The notes under the pieces were generated by a model. That model made no database searches, was not told where the DNA came from, and worked only from the letters and a program-made list of their open reading frames with translations. A stretch of 64,000 bases of DNA from Pedobacter antarcticus (lineage in GTDB: Bacteria; Bacteroidota; Bacteroidia; Sphingobacteriales; Sphingobacteriaceae), in the NCBI RefSeq assembly GCF_900112985.1, contig NZ_FONS01000014.1, positions 1 through 64,000 of the forward strand, read 5' to 3'. Within the stretch, counting starts at the first letter, position 1; every line of letters starts with the position of its first letter. Below, piece after piece: positions 34,719 to 43,393 of the stretch. A program made the position numbers and the translations under genes.

Positions 34719-35484
34719 TCCCATCATTGCGCCAGCGGTGGCTGAAATGCTCACGAACTTGCAAGTTGTATTCTTAAAGTTTGACATTGATTTCTATCTT
34801 GTTGGAGCTATAGCACGCGACATACATCTCTCGAAAAACGAAGAGCTATCTTCAGCGCGTGCAACAAAAGACGTAGACTTGGCTATCACCATAAATGATG
34901 AAGGACAGTATAATGAAGTCAAGGCCGCATTGATCGATACTAACCATTTTGATGCACACGAAACAGAAACGATCAAGTTAATCTACAAAAAAAGTATAGA
35001 GGTTGACTTACTGCCGTTTGGGCAAATTGAACAGCCAAATAGGAACGTAACTTTAACAGACCCCACCTTTGTCTTGAATATGCCTGGCTTTACTGAAATA
35101 TATCCTTTTGTTAAAGACTTTGAATTAGCAAACGGGCAAATCATCAAGGTATGCACTATGGAGGGAATTGTATTGCTGAAGCTTATTGCGAATAATGATC
35201 GACCGCAGAGAACAAAAGATATTACAGATATCGAGCATATAATTCAATCATACTTTGATCTCTATGATGATGATATTTATTTGGTGCATTATGATATAAT
35301 GGAGCTGTATGATACAGCGAATGCCGACTACATTCGCCTAGTATGTGCGAGATTAATAGGAAGAAAAATGAAAATAATGCTTGAAGACTCACCTGAACTG
35401 GCGCAGAGGATAATGGAAATTCTTGCCAAACGGGAAACGGCCAGGTGGCTTGCCATGCTAGCAGGGATGAAGGATGAACAATAA
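34708..35484 (+). CDS. abiEii: AbiEii-like nucleotidyltransferase toxin
   Basis: A 258-residue protein of the DNA polymerase beta-type nucleotidyltransferase superfamily. The motifs are 'YLVGAIARDIHL' (GS-like loop), 'TKDVDLAITI' (metal-binding DxD) and 'SIEVDLLPFG' (third acidic residue). AbiEii toxins modify tRNA or other targets with nucleotides and cause abortive infection. The gene overlaps abiEi by 11 bases, as in known AbiE operons, and ends 51 bases before the primase gene. Confidence 0.82.
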   Translation: MSNNPIIAPAVAEMLTNLQVVFLKFDIDFYLVGAIARDIHLSKNEELSSARATKDVDLAITINDEGQYNEVKAALIDTNHFDAHETETIKLIYKKSIEVDLLPFGQIEQPNRNVTLTDPTFVLNMPGFTEIYPFVKDFELANGQIIKVCTMEGIVLLKLIANNDRPQRTKDITDIEHIIQSYFDLYDDDIYLVHYDIMELYDTANADYIRLVCARLIGRKMKIMLEDSPELAQRIMEILAKRETARWLAMLAGMKDEQ

Positions 35485-35535
35485 AAATATAAATGAAGAA
35501 ATCATTTTCGTAAACTTGAATATCTAACACCAAAT

Positions 35536-36564
35536 ATGACGTCTGATCACCTACTTTCTTTAACTACATCCTTTCAGGCAAATTCGTGGCGTGGTATTTC
35601 TAACCAGATTCAAGTAGGAAAAAGCCTTGAAATGATTCGAAATGGAACTTACAGCTCTCGAGTCAACCGACTACGGGAATACTTGGATAAGGGGGACCGA
35701 GCGACCTATGACCAGGAAAAAAGAAGACTCCCTGCAATTACGTTTTCTGCTAATTTTAACGTTAAAAGAAATAGGTATTCCATATCTCACTACAATCAGC
35801 TGCTTGTACTAGACATCGATAAACTTAATAGTGAACAGATGATTTCGACTAAAGAGGTGTTTTCAACAGATCCATATGTATGGGCATTTTGGGAATCTCC
35901 ATCAAAAGTAGGTTTAAAAGGGCTTATTCATTTTGACTTCGGAAATGGCTTCCCAGCGGAGGATGTTAATTTTCGTCATACCTATGGCTTCAGAAAGGTT
36001 TATACTTACATGCTGGAAAAGTATGGAGTTGAAATTGATAAAAGCGGAAGTGATGTTACTAGGCTATGTTTCTTCTCTTACGATCCGTCGCTTTGGGTAA
36101 GAAAGGATAATTTTGAATCATTTCCTGTTACTTACACAGAAGCTGATGCAGTTGTCATCAGAGAAATTGTACGTTCAACGAACTATACATATGCCGCAGA
36201 ACCGACTGGAAATCAAAAATTTAATCCATATCGTAAAAATAAACAAAAAGATAGAACTCGCATTCAAGCTATAATCAGATATCTTAATAAACGAGACCTT
36301 TCGATAACTGACAGCTTTAACAACTGGTATCAGGTTGGTTATGCGATAGCAAATACCTTTACATATGAGCTTGGTACGAAATATTTCCTTTCTCTATCTA
36401 AAATGGATGGAAGTAAGTTTAATGAAGACGGTTGCAAGGATATGATGAACTACTGCTATGCAAACTCAATGGGAAAGTTTAGCTTTGCAACTGTAGTCCA
36501 TTTTGCAAAGCAAATGGGTTTCAAGGAAAAGAGAGAGGTACCTAAGGTGGAAGAGATCCTATGA
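35536..36564 (+). CDS. BT4734/BF3469-type primase-like protein (VirE-N plus PriCT region)
   Basis: A 342-residue protein. The N-terminal ~200 residues are of the BT4734/VirE-N type, related to archaeo-eukaryotic primases: 'AITFSANFNVKRNRYSISHY', 'QLLVLDIDKLN' (acidic pair), 'PSKVGLKGLIHFDF', 'GSDVTRLCFFSYDP'. A PriCT-like helical region follows ('WYQVGYAIANTFTYELGTKY'). These proteins usually accompany a helicase in mobile elements; here no helicase follows and a reverse transcriptase gene comes next, 108 bases downstream. Catalytic activity cannot be judged by eye. Confidence 0.78.
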   Translation: MTSDHLLSLTTSFQANSWRGISNQIQVGKSLEMIRNGTYSSRVNRLREYLDKGDRATYDQEKRRLPAITFSANFNVKRNRYSISHYNQLLVLDIDKLNSEQMISTKEVFSTDPYVWAFWESPSKVGLKGLIHFDFGNGFPAEDVNFRHTYGFRKVYTYMLEKYGVEIDKSGSDVTRLCFFSYDPSLWVRKDNFESFPVTYTEADAVVIREIVRSTNYTYAAEPTGNQKFNPYRKNKQKDRTRIQAIIRYLNKRDLSITDSFNNWYQVGYAIANTFTYELGTKYFLSLSKMDGSKFNEDGCKDMMNYCYANSMGKFSFATVVHFAKQMGFKEKREVPKVEEIL

Positions 36565-36672
36565 AGTTGGGATTTCAATCGCAAGTATTAACAGCCATTC
36601 TGTGCACGACAAAGTTAGGAGGCGCTCTGATAGTTCAGTATTTTTTATTCAGGAACCTCAATCTTTTCCTTT

Positions 36673-38427
36673 ATGTCGGTTTTTAAAGACTTTTCGTCGG
36701 ATAGAGCAATTTTGGAAATCCTATGCAAAATGCGCGTAAAGCTTGCTCATCAAAGGAATAAAGATCATTTAATCCATCTGCACACATCAAATCCGCATAA
36801 AAACTATCATAAGAACGGTCCAGCTAAGAACGAAAAACTGCTATGCAGCCTCTTTCCATCTAGAAAAAAATGGAAGACAGTTCTGCAACATAAACGTGTA
36901 AAGGATGGGGTCGCCCGAAGCACTAGCGAAAAGACTTTACTTTCTCTGCACGCGACAATCAAATATTATGAAAGAAATGACCCAGCTGCCGATTTCCTAA
37001 TAAAGCTTAAAGATTTCATTAAGGAAATACAGACTGCACTACACGCGGGTGATTATAAAATTAGTTCTCCCAATATCATCCCAAAGTTAAAAGAAGACAA
37101 GCCGAGCTTAACCGAAAAAAATATTTGTAGACCGATCGCGTCCTTTGGTCTAAAAGACAAAATTATCTTAAGTATTACCAACAGGTATTTAACAACTATA
37201 CTCGATCCATTGTTTATTGAGCGGTCATATGCCTTTCGCGCAAAACGTATGATTAAGGGTAAGGAAATGTGTCCCACCCATCATGAGCCTGTCGAGGAAA
37301 TACTTGCGTACAGAAATAAACATGATGAAGGGAGCCTGTTTGTTGCAGAATGCGATATGAAAAAGTTCTTCGATACAGTGAACCATACCATAATAAAAAG
37401 AATTTTTAGGCAGTTCTTTAAGCGTAAATTAATATTGAATTACCCTCCGGAAGATATAAATAATGCAAAAAGAATCCTCTACGATTATCTCGACGTCTAC
37501 ACATTTAACCGTAGCGTACTACCTTTGAATAAGGAACAAAAGCATTTTCAAAAATTTAAAATAGAAAAAGGCGAATACGGCTGGGTAAAGGACGAACTTA
37601 TTTCAAATGGATACTACAAAAACATAGCTACCGCTAAAATAGGAATCCCCCAAGGTGGTGCATTGTCCGGATTGATTGCAAATGTTGTTTTACATGGCGT
37701 AGATAAAAATGTTACCAGTCAGAATGACAATAACCTACTATATGTAAGATTTTGCGACGATATGTTGATCATACACCCGAATCAAGAACAATGTGTTTTA
37801 GCTTTTGATAGATACTTGTCAGCAATAAAGTCAAAAAAACTAGTAGTTCACCAGCCTGTAAATACCCCTTATGAAAATCCACGACATTTTTGGTCAGAAA
37901 AATCTAAGAGCTGTTATATATGGGGGGAAAAACGCGGAATAGGTTCACCTTGGATTGGCTTTGTTGGTTATGAAATCAACTATCAGGGCTTCCTGAGAGT
38001 GAGGAAGAGTTCCTTATTAAAAGAGATGAAAAAGCAGTTTAAGGTAGTCGGAGACCTTAAGCTCATTTTAAAGGATCCCCATTGTAGAAGTAGTGAAAAA
38101 ACAATTTACGAGTCAGTAGCAAACCGTTTGATTGGTATGTCAGTGGGCCGTGTAAACCTTTGGAATTGCCAAAAAATAAAAAATGAGATGTGCTGGGCAA
38201 GTGGTTATCGCTTACTGACGGATAATAAGTATTCAAGGATACAGCTAAAGCGCCTAGATTCAAGCAGAAATCGGCTTTTACTAAAATTACGAAATAAGAT
38301 TAATAAAATCCAGGAGAGTGAATCTGTTGAAGAAAGTGATAAAGATGAAAAAGCTAAGACAAAAGAACAGATTTACTATGGCTATCCTTTCAGTTATTAT
38401 TATCAAACGTTAAAGAATGAGCTTTAG
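36673..38427 (+). CDS. Reverse transcriptase of the non-intron, defence-type kind
   Basis: A 584-residue protein. Reverse transcriptase motifs: 'AECDMKKFFDTVNH' (motif A, D228), 'GIPQGGALSGLIANVVL' (motif B, ~324-340), 'YVRFCDDML' (motif C, D362/D363, with FCDD in place of YADD), and 'WIGFVGYEI' (motif D/E region). All three catalytic aspartates are present. There is a ~150-residue N-terminal extension and a ~90-residue insertion between motifs A and B. No maturase/X HNH end and no intron RNA are seen, so it is not a group II intron. It belongs among unknown-group or DRT-type enzymes; the exact group cannot be assigned by sight. The ATG at 36673 is the first good start after an in-frame TAG at 36631. 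Confidence 0.88.
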   Translation: MSVFKDFSSDRAILEILCKMRVKLAHQRNKDHLIHLHTSNPHKNYHKNGPAKNEKLLCSLFPSRKKWKTVLQHKRVKDGVARSTSEKTLLSLHATIKYYERNDPAADFLIKLKDFIKEIQTALHAGDYKISSPNIIPKLKEDKPSLTEKNICRPIASFGLKDKIILSITNRYLTTILDPLFIERSYAFRAKRMIKGKEMCPTHHEPVEEILAYRNKHDEGSLFVAECDMKKFFDTVNHTIIKRIFRQFFKRKLILNYPPEDINNAKRILYDYLDVYTFNRSVLPLNKEQKHFQKFKIEKGEYGWVKDELISNGYYKNIATAKIGIPQGGALSGLIANVVLHGVDKNVTSQNDNNLLYVRFCDDMLIIHPNQEQCVLAFDRYLSAIKSKKLVVHQPVNTPYENPRHFWSEKSKSCYIWGEKRGIGSPWIGFVGYEINYQGFLRVRKSSLLKEMKKQFKVVGDLKLILKDPHCRSSEKTIYESVANRLIGMSVGRVNLWNCQKIKNEMCWASGYRLLTDNKYSRIQLKRLDSSRNRLLLKLRNKINKIQESESVEESDKDEKAKTKEQIYYGYPFSYYYQTLKNEL

Positions 38428-38440
38428 AATAAGTGATCGT

Positions 38441-39910
38441 TTATTCCCAGTCGTGCAGCCTTTTAAGTTCATATACGTTAATATTCTTATTATTCGATAC
38501 AGCATTTTTTAACTGCGTTTCTATTAGACTTTTCAACTGATTAAGCCCTTGATGGCGCAATAAGTGATCACTTACTTTACAGTTATATACTGATGTTACC
38601 ATCCACCGGTACTTTTTTTCACCTTCTTCGTCCGATAGCAAAATAATATCTTTGCTTTTCAGTTGCGTATACCGGTCATCGATACTGTATAATGCAGACC
38701 ATAAGTTATGCTTATCCTCGTCAACTCCAAATAAAGTGCTAAATTCAATCTGCAGATCTTCATGAACCCTACCCAGTTTGATTTCCTCAAACTTGTCAGG
38801 AAAATATTTCACACGTTTAAAGTCTTTTAACAGAATCTCCTCACCATTTATGTCAACCACATCAAGCAGTCTCGCGTACGGACCGAATTTCCCCTGGTAT
38901 TCTAAAAAGATGTGAGGCATCTCATATTCGAAATCTCCTTTTGAATCAACTAACACTATATCATTGTATTTTACAAGCCCTTCCATTTTGATTTTCACCT
39001 GTTGATGCCTGGGAAGTAACTCCCAATTACTCCTGATCATCATTTGCTGTTCGTGGCGTCTTATACTTAGCTCATCATCATAGTCATCTTTGGAAATGAA
39101 GTCGTGTAAGCTCACATAGTCATATTCTTTTTTCTCTAGATCTATGTAACCAAAGTATTCATGTACGTGACACCAAATCCCAAGAGGATGATATTCAAAG
39201 GCGGTGGTTCGCTGCCATTTCGGCATAACTGCGAAGTCAGGGTCGAGATCTGCAAAAGGGTAACAATCATCATTTAAATCCCTTAATAATACATCTTGAT
39301 AAAAAACAGCACTACTGCCTAGCAGACTAATAAGTTTATTTTTTACAGCTATTCTAGATCGCAGTTCATTGGTTTTTGACTGGCGTTTAGTGACTAGTGA
39401 AAATCCAAAAAACGTAAACAAGATCCGGTCATTCTTAGGTAATAGGAGCAAATCTTCTAGTTCTGCCTTGCCCCATAGATAGAATTCCATGACACCGACA
39501 AGTTGCAACTCGTGTCGGAATGAGTCGTAGGTTTTCTTTGAGATGTTAGCTGCTGCAGCTAGAATATAGCCGTAAGGCGGTTCATTTGGATCCACCCCCC
39601 CTTTGACAATGCTTTTAACCTTTGAAGATCCCATTTCCTTCTCACGTTTGCATTGAACCATCCATAAGCGACCATTCATGGGAGAAAAGGACTCCACAAT
39701 TTCTTCGTCACCATCTTGCGGGGAATAACTTTGTTTTTCATAGGCACGAATATCATATCCATCATCTGCGCCACCTCGTCCGGTAGCCTCAATGCTTTGC
39801 CAGTCTTTATAATCATAAATTAATTGACGTACTAAATCTTCGAAACGATGGGGCTCAAGGTCTTCAAAATGAATTTGCCCGAGCGAACGGGTTATAGTGG
39901 GTTTCTGCAT
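38441..39910 (-). CDS. Mrr-like restriction endonuclease with long unknown C-terminus
   Basis: A 489-residue protein. The N-terminal ~170 residues form a PD-(D/E)xK nuclease of the Mrr type: 'FEDLVRQLIYDY' (E24), 'GRGGADDGYDIRA' (catalytic D49/D50), 'WMVQCKRE' (Q86-C-K88). The remaining ~300 residues match nothing I recognise and may sense the target. It is convergent with the reverse transcriptase gene, only 13 bases between stops. Stand-alone Mrr-like proteins restrict modified DNA; that role here is inferred. Confidence 0.72.
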   Translation of the reverse strand: MQKPTITRSLGQIHFEDLEPHRFEDLVRQLIYDYKDWQSIEATGRGGADDGYDIRAYEKQSYSPQDGDEEIVESFSPMNGRLWMVQCKREKEMGSSKVKSIVKGGVDPNEPPYGYILAAAANISKKTYDSFRHELQLVGVMEFYLWGKAELEDLLLLPKNDRILFTFFGFSLVTKRQSKTNELRSRIAVKNKLISLLGSSAVFYQDVLLRDLNDDCYPFADLDPDFAVMPKWQRTTAFEYHPLGIWCHVHEYFGYIDLEKKEYDYVSLHDFISKDDYDDELSIRRHEQQMMIRSNWELLPRHQQVKIKMEGLVKYNDIVLVDSKGDFEYEMPHIFLEYQGKFGPYARLLDVVDINGEEILLKDFKRVKYFPDKFEEIKLGRVHEDLQIEFSTLFGVDEDKHNLWSALYSIDDRYTQLKSKDIILLSDEEGEKKYRWMVTSVYNCKVSDHLLRHQGLNQLKSLIETQLKNAVSNNKNINVYELKRLHDWE

Positions 39911-40316
39911 ACTTCAAACTGCTGTTACGCATGTTAAAAATAAACATATTCGTAGCAACTATATACGATCAGATCAATCGATTTTTATAGGTCTTGATGA
40001 CACATCTCCTATCAACTTCCTCCTTGGTAATATTTCCTGTCTAAAATCAATCAAATTCCTAGTTCGGTGTTATCCTATATTACTGATTGCCTACCCTTTC
40101 TGCTAGATATCAAATGCTTAAAAATGCTTGTTTATAGATACATTGTCTGTTATTCTATAAAACAGCAAAAAAAGGTAAAATTTCTTGCCTGTAAATACTA
40201 GGAAATTCACGTTTAGAGTTGTTCATCTTGCAGCTGCCTTACGACTCAACTTCTCCCGGAGTAACTGTCTTCAAAAAACGAACATAACGAACTTTTAAAC
40301 AGTTCTAGATCTTAAT
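39911..40316. other. Intergenic stretch without recognisable gene
   Basis: About 400 A+T-rich bases between two minus-strand genes. It must contain the promoter of the Mrr-like gene; I see no full promoter match, no long hairpin and no repeat. Confidence 0.35.
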
Positions 40317-40835
40317 TTATTCCTCAATGTTTTCCTTCGATTTATCTAAGCTTAAAACTAAAAATAGAACAAATAAGGTTCTGAAAACAGTTGAAAAGAT
40401 TAATAAGGCACTATAAATATTGGAATATAGAACTATCGATGGAGATAAATTGCCCAGCATTATCCATACAATATATAATCCGATGAATACAACAGATAAT
40501 TCAATAATTGCATCTTTAAATACTTTGATAATTTTTGCATAGTTATCAGTTGAAAATAAGAGCTGCATCGGATTATCAGCTTCCCTAAGTGGCTTATAGG
40601 CAATATTAGACTTAAATGCAACTATTATTGTTAGCGCCGCCAAGATAAAACCCGCTAAAGAAACGCATGTTCCAATCAGACTTGACAAAACACTTAACTG
40701 TTCATCTACTCTGTATTTTAATGTGAAGATTACCGGACATAAAAAATTAATCAATAGTAAACAACATACTAAAAAGGTATCAACCGAAATAGGATGCCTG
40801 AGGTACAAATCAATGAAGCTAAACTTTTTTTCCAT
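40317..40835 (-). CDS. Four-TM membrane protein, partner of the 40835 gene
   Basis: A 172-residue protein with four hydrophobic helices (~20-38, 50-72, 110-128, 135-160) and short charged ends (KENIEE at the C-terminus). Its ATG overlaps the stop of the soluble partner gene (TAATG), so the two are translationally coupled. Soluble sensor plus small membrane effector is a familiar plan in abortive-infection systems (for example Kiwa), but I cannot match this pair to a named family. Confidence 0.65.
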   Translation of the reverse strand: MEKKFSFIDLYLRHPISVDTFLVCCLLLINFLCPVIFTLKYRVDEQLSVLSSLIGTCVSLAGFILAALTIIVAFKSNIAYKPLREADNPMQLLFSTDNYAKIIKVFKDAIIELSVVFIGLYIVWIMLGNLSPSIVLYSNIYSALLIFSTVFRTLFVLFLVLSLDKSKENIEE

Positions 40836-41770
40836 TATATATTTTTACGGATTATTTCAGCCTGCATTTTCTCTAGAATATCTGCAGAAATAATGGTTCT
40901 ATATCTTGGTTGTTTTTGGACTTTTATATTACTCTTCACTTTATCCACTAATAAATCAAATATTTCAAGTCGATTATTCTTGTTTTCGTCCTCAGCTTTA
41001 ACGCTTAAAGTATTGAATAGCTCTGAATTCTCTGGTTTTTTAATTAGGTTTCTAATTGTATTGAATATAGATTGATTAACTTTTTTTGTTTCTTTTTTCT
41101 TCTGATAATCAAATTTTAAATCTAGGAGTGCATATTCACTCTCGAATTGGTCTAAAGATGCTTTCGCTGCCGTGTAAATTCCTGTATCAACATCTTTTAT
41201 TCTCTCAATATTGTCCTTATGAATCTTGACAATAAATTCACTGGTTCTATTTATTCTGCTTATATATTGAGAAAGTTCATCTTTAACTAAAGGTGAATAT
41301 CCAAGCGAATCAACAGCTTTCTTATGCAATCCAATATTTTGAATATACAAAACAAAATCATTAATTTTTGCCCCAAATTGATTGTATTCTAATGCCAGTT
41401 TTTTATCTTTTTTTGAGTAATCAATAATAAAGTGTGTGGTCTCAAGCAACCCTTCCTCTGCTAATGCCTCAATACCTCTGGATTCATCAGTTTTCGTATT
41501 CATTATCTCAGGTAGAATATCGGTTCTAACACACCTAAGTTTCCCTGATATTTGTTTTATTTGGGGATGAAATTTTACATCTTGGATAAAAATAGATTTT
41601 TCCCCAAAACGTTGATATCTAATTCTGGCTTTTGTTTTTGCTAGTATAACAATAATTTCAAAAAGCGCCCTGAATTTGTCGCCGTCAGTAGGTTTAAAAT
41701 CTTTTTCAAATTTAAACCTGAGATTGTAGTAATGAATTGTTTTTTCTATTAAGATGACCTTGTTACTCAT
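40835..41770 (-). CDS. Soluble protein of an uncharacterised two-gene unit
   Basis: A 311-residue, lysine-rich protein without membrane segment or signal. The first half is alpha/beta ('KFRALFEIIVILAKTKARIR', 'HFIIDYSKKDKKLALEYNQF'). The second half is mainly helical and charged, ending in a basic tail ('KVQKQPRYR' and 'EIIRKNI'). No catalytic motif is evident. It is coupled by TAATG to a four-TM protein and stands inside the defence island between an Mrr-like nuclease and an AbiC-like protein. A sensor role is inferred from this context only. Confidence 0.62.
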   Translation of the reverse strand: MSNKVILIEKTIHYYNLRFKFEKDFKPTDGDKFRALFEIIVILAKTKARIRYQRFGEKSIFIQDVKFHPQIKQISGKLRCVRTDILPEIMNTKTDESRGIEALAEEGLLETTHFIIDYSKKDKKLALEYNQFGAKINDFVLYIQNIGLHKKAVDSLGYSPLVKDELSQYISRINRTSEFIVKIHKDNIERIKDVDTGIYTAAKASLDQFESEYALLDLKFDYQKKKETKKVNQSIFNTIRNLIKKPENSELFNTLSVKAEDENKNNRLEIFDLLVDKVKSNIKVQKQPRYRTIISADILEKMQAEIIRKNI

Positions 41771-41979
41771 TATTAGAGGTTAATTTTTAACTCAAATATA
41801 ATGTAAACAACTCCAGATGATGAAAAAACTTGTCAAGCTTAATGGTTAGACTGGTACTAAGTCTTGTAAAAAGCACAGCGCACAGCCAACTCTCCTTAAA
41901 ACCGGGCAGTCATTCTTTTCTTACACACTAACATCGTATCGTGATTAAACTTATCTTAACCACTGAAATACTAAAATGA

Positions 41980-43182
41980 ATGCAAACCATGAACAAATTT
42001 TTGATTAAATGTTCTTTTTTTGTGATCAGCCTAGGCGCCGCTATTTCAGGATATTTCTTCTATGCGCTCTCCGGACCTTTTGAGGTCAACGGCAATGGCG
42101 AATGGAGGATGGATGTCACTGGGCAGGTCGGCGACTTTATCGGTGGGATCGTCGGAACCCTTTTTGCATTATCTGGGACACTTTTGATCTATCTCTCCTT
42201 CAGGGAACAGACCAATCAAAATAAGCGCGAGGCATTTGAAGCGGCCTTTTTCGAGATGCTTAGACTTCATAGGGAAAACGTCCAGGAAATGAGGCTTTCG
42301 AAGGAAGTCGACGGCCATATTGAGCTTGCTGAAAACCGTAAGGTATTCCGGCTGATATATGCTGAATTTGTGGAGTGTTACCGAGAGGTAAAAAAGTTTT
42401 TCCGAAAAACCGATGATTACATTCTTCCCAAGTACAAGCTTGAACTCGATGGTATCGCCAGACGCATTAACAACAAGATAGATGTTAAGGAAATGGCTAT
42501 GATCGATACTGCTTATTGCATTGTTTTCTTTGGTATGGGCAATGAGGGCGAACAGGTTTTAACACACAAGTTCAGAAATAAGTATGATGGCATGCACTTT
42601 CGTAATCTGTTAGCTTACATTAAGCTGAAGCCAAAGCAGACTGATGAATTAAGGTATAAAAACTTCCTCTACTTCAAAGGCTTGCCGGTCACCCAGCAGC
42701 GCGCAAAGATCCGTGAACTTTATGATTTTAAGCGTAAGGCGGTTATTAAAAACCCCACGCTGTCAGGTGCTGAGCTGAACTATTTGGTACGAAACGATTA
42801 TATGAAATATTATGGAGGTCACCAGCATCGCCTTGGGCATTATTTCAGGCATTTGTTTCAGACTTATAAATACCTGCACTACCACCCCAACCTGAACGCG
42901 AAGGAAAAATATTTCTACGGCAAGACACTTCGTGCACAACTTTCAACTTATGAGCAGGCGCTTTTATTCATTAATAGCATTTCCACACTGGGAATGAAAT
43001 GGGAGCTTTTGGCGGAATATAAGGAGGAAAGTGGCATGAACCCAGATAAGATTGCCAAATTTCGAAGAAAAAACCATTTGATCACTGAATACAACTTGAT
43101 CAAGAACCTTCCAGGCGAAAGCTCATTCGGTTTTAGATACAGTACATATTATCCATCCATTAAGTATGAATCAGGGGAATAG
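41980..43182 (+). CDS. Putative phage abortive infection protein (AbiC-like)
   Basis: A 400-residue protein with two N-terminal membrane helices (~9-29 and ~52-72, the second in 'GDFIGGIVGTLFALSGTLLI'), then a conserved cytoplasmic domain: 'FEAAFFEMLRLHRENV', 'YFRHLFQTYKYLHYHP', 'LRAQLSTYEQALLFINS', 'GMKWELLAEY'. I recognise this as the putative phage abortive infection family (putAbiC). Its mode of action is not established. It is transcribed alone, away from the minus-strand pair. Confidence 0.82.
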   Translation: MQTMNKFLIKCSFFVISLGAAISGYFFYALSGPFEVNGNGEWRMDVTGQVGDFIGGIVGTLFALSGTLLIYLSFREQTNQNKREAFEAAFFEMLRLHRENVQEMRLSKEVDGHIELAENRKVFRLIYAEFVECYREVKKFFRKTDDYILPKYKLELDGIARRINNKIDVKEMAMIDTAYCIVFFGMGNEGEQVLTHKFRNKYDGMHFRNLLAYIKLKPKQTDELRYKNFLYFKGLPVTQQRAKIRELYDFKRKAVIKNPTLSGAELNYLVRNDYMKYYGGHQHRLGHYFRHLFQTYKYLHYHPNLNAKEKYFYGKTLRAQLSTYEQALLFINSISTLGMKWELLAEYKEESGMNPDKIAKFRRKNHLITEYNLIKNLPGESSFGFRYSTYYPSIKYESGE

Positions 43183-43202
43183 ATCCCTTCCGCATAGGGA
43201 TC
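43182..43202 (+). terminator. Weak hairpin after the AbiC-like gene
   Basis: GATCCCT and AGGGATC arms with a 7-base loop immediately follow the stop codon. There is no T-run on the plus strand, so terminator function is doubtful. Confidence 0.35.
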
Positions 43203-43393
43203 AAAAGAAAATATTTGTCTCAAGAAAGGAAGCTTTGTGCCCAGGAAGTTTTTATACTAAAAGGTTAATAGACTGCCATGACTAAAATAGATCGGTAAAG
43301 AGCACGCATAAAATAAGTAAATAAAATATCCGGAGATAGGACATTTACACTGTATAAAAACAATTCTTACTTTAGGCAACTATAATAGTATAA

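Noticed and set aside
36673..38427. Group II intron or retron reverse transcriptase, or a diversity-generating retroelement
   Set aside because: No maturase or HNH end, no recognisable intron or msr-msd RNA fold, and no template/variable repeat pair seen around the gene.
39897..40106. 69-residue plus-strand frame
   Set aside because: Antisense to the promoter region of the Mrr-like gene, with no recognisable feature.
40835..41770. Identification of the gene pair as Kiwa (KwaA/KwaB)
   Set aside because: General architecture is similar, but gene order is reversed and no DUF4868 pattern could be recognised.
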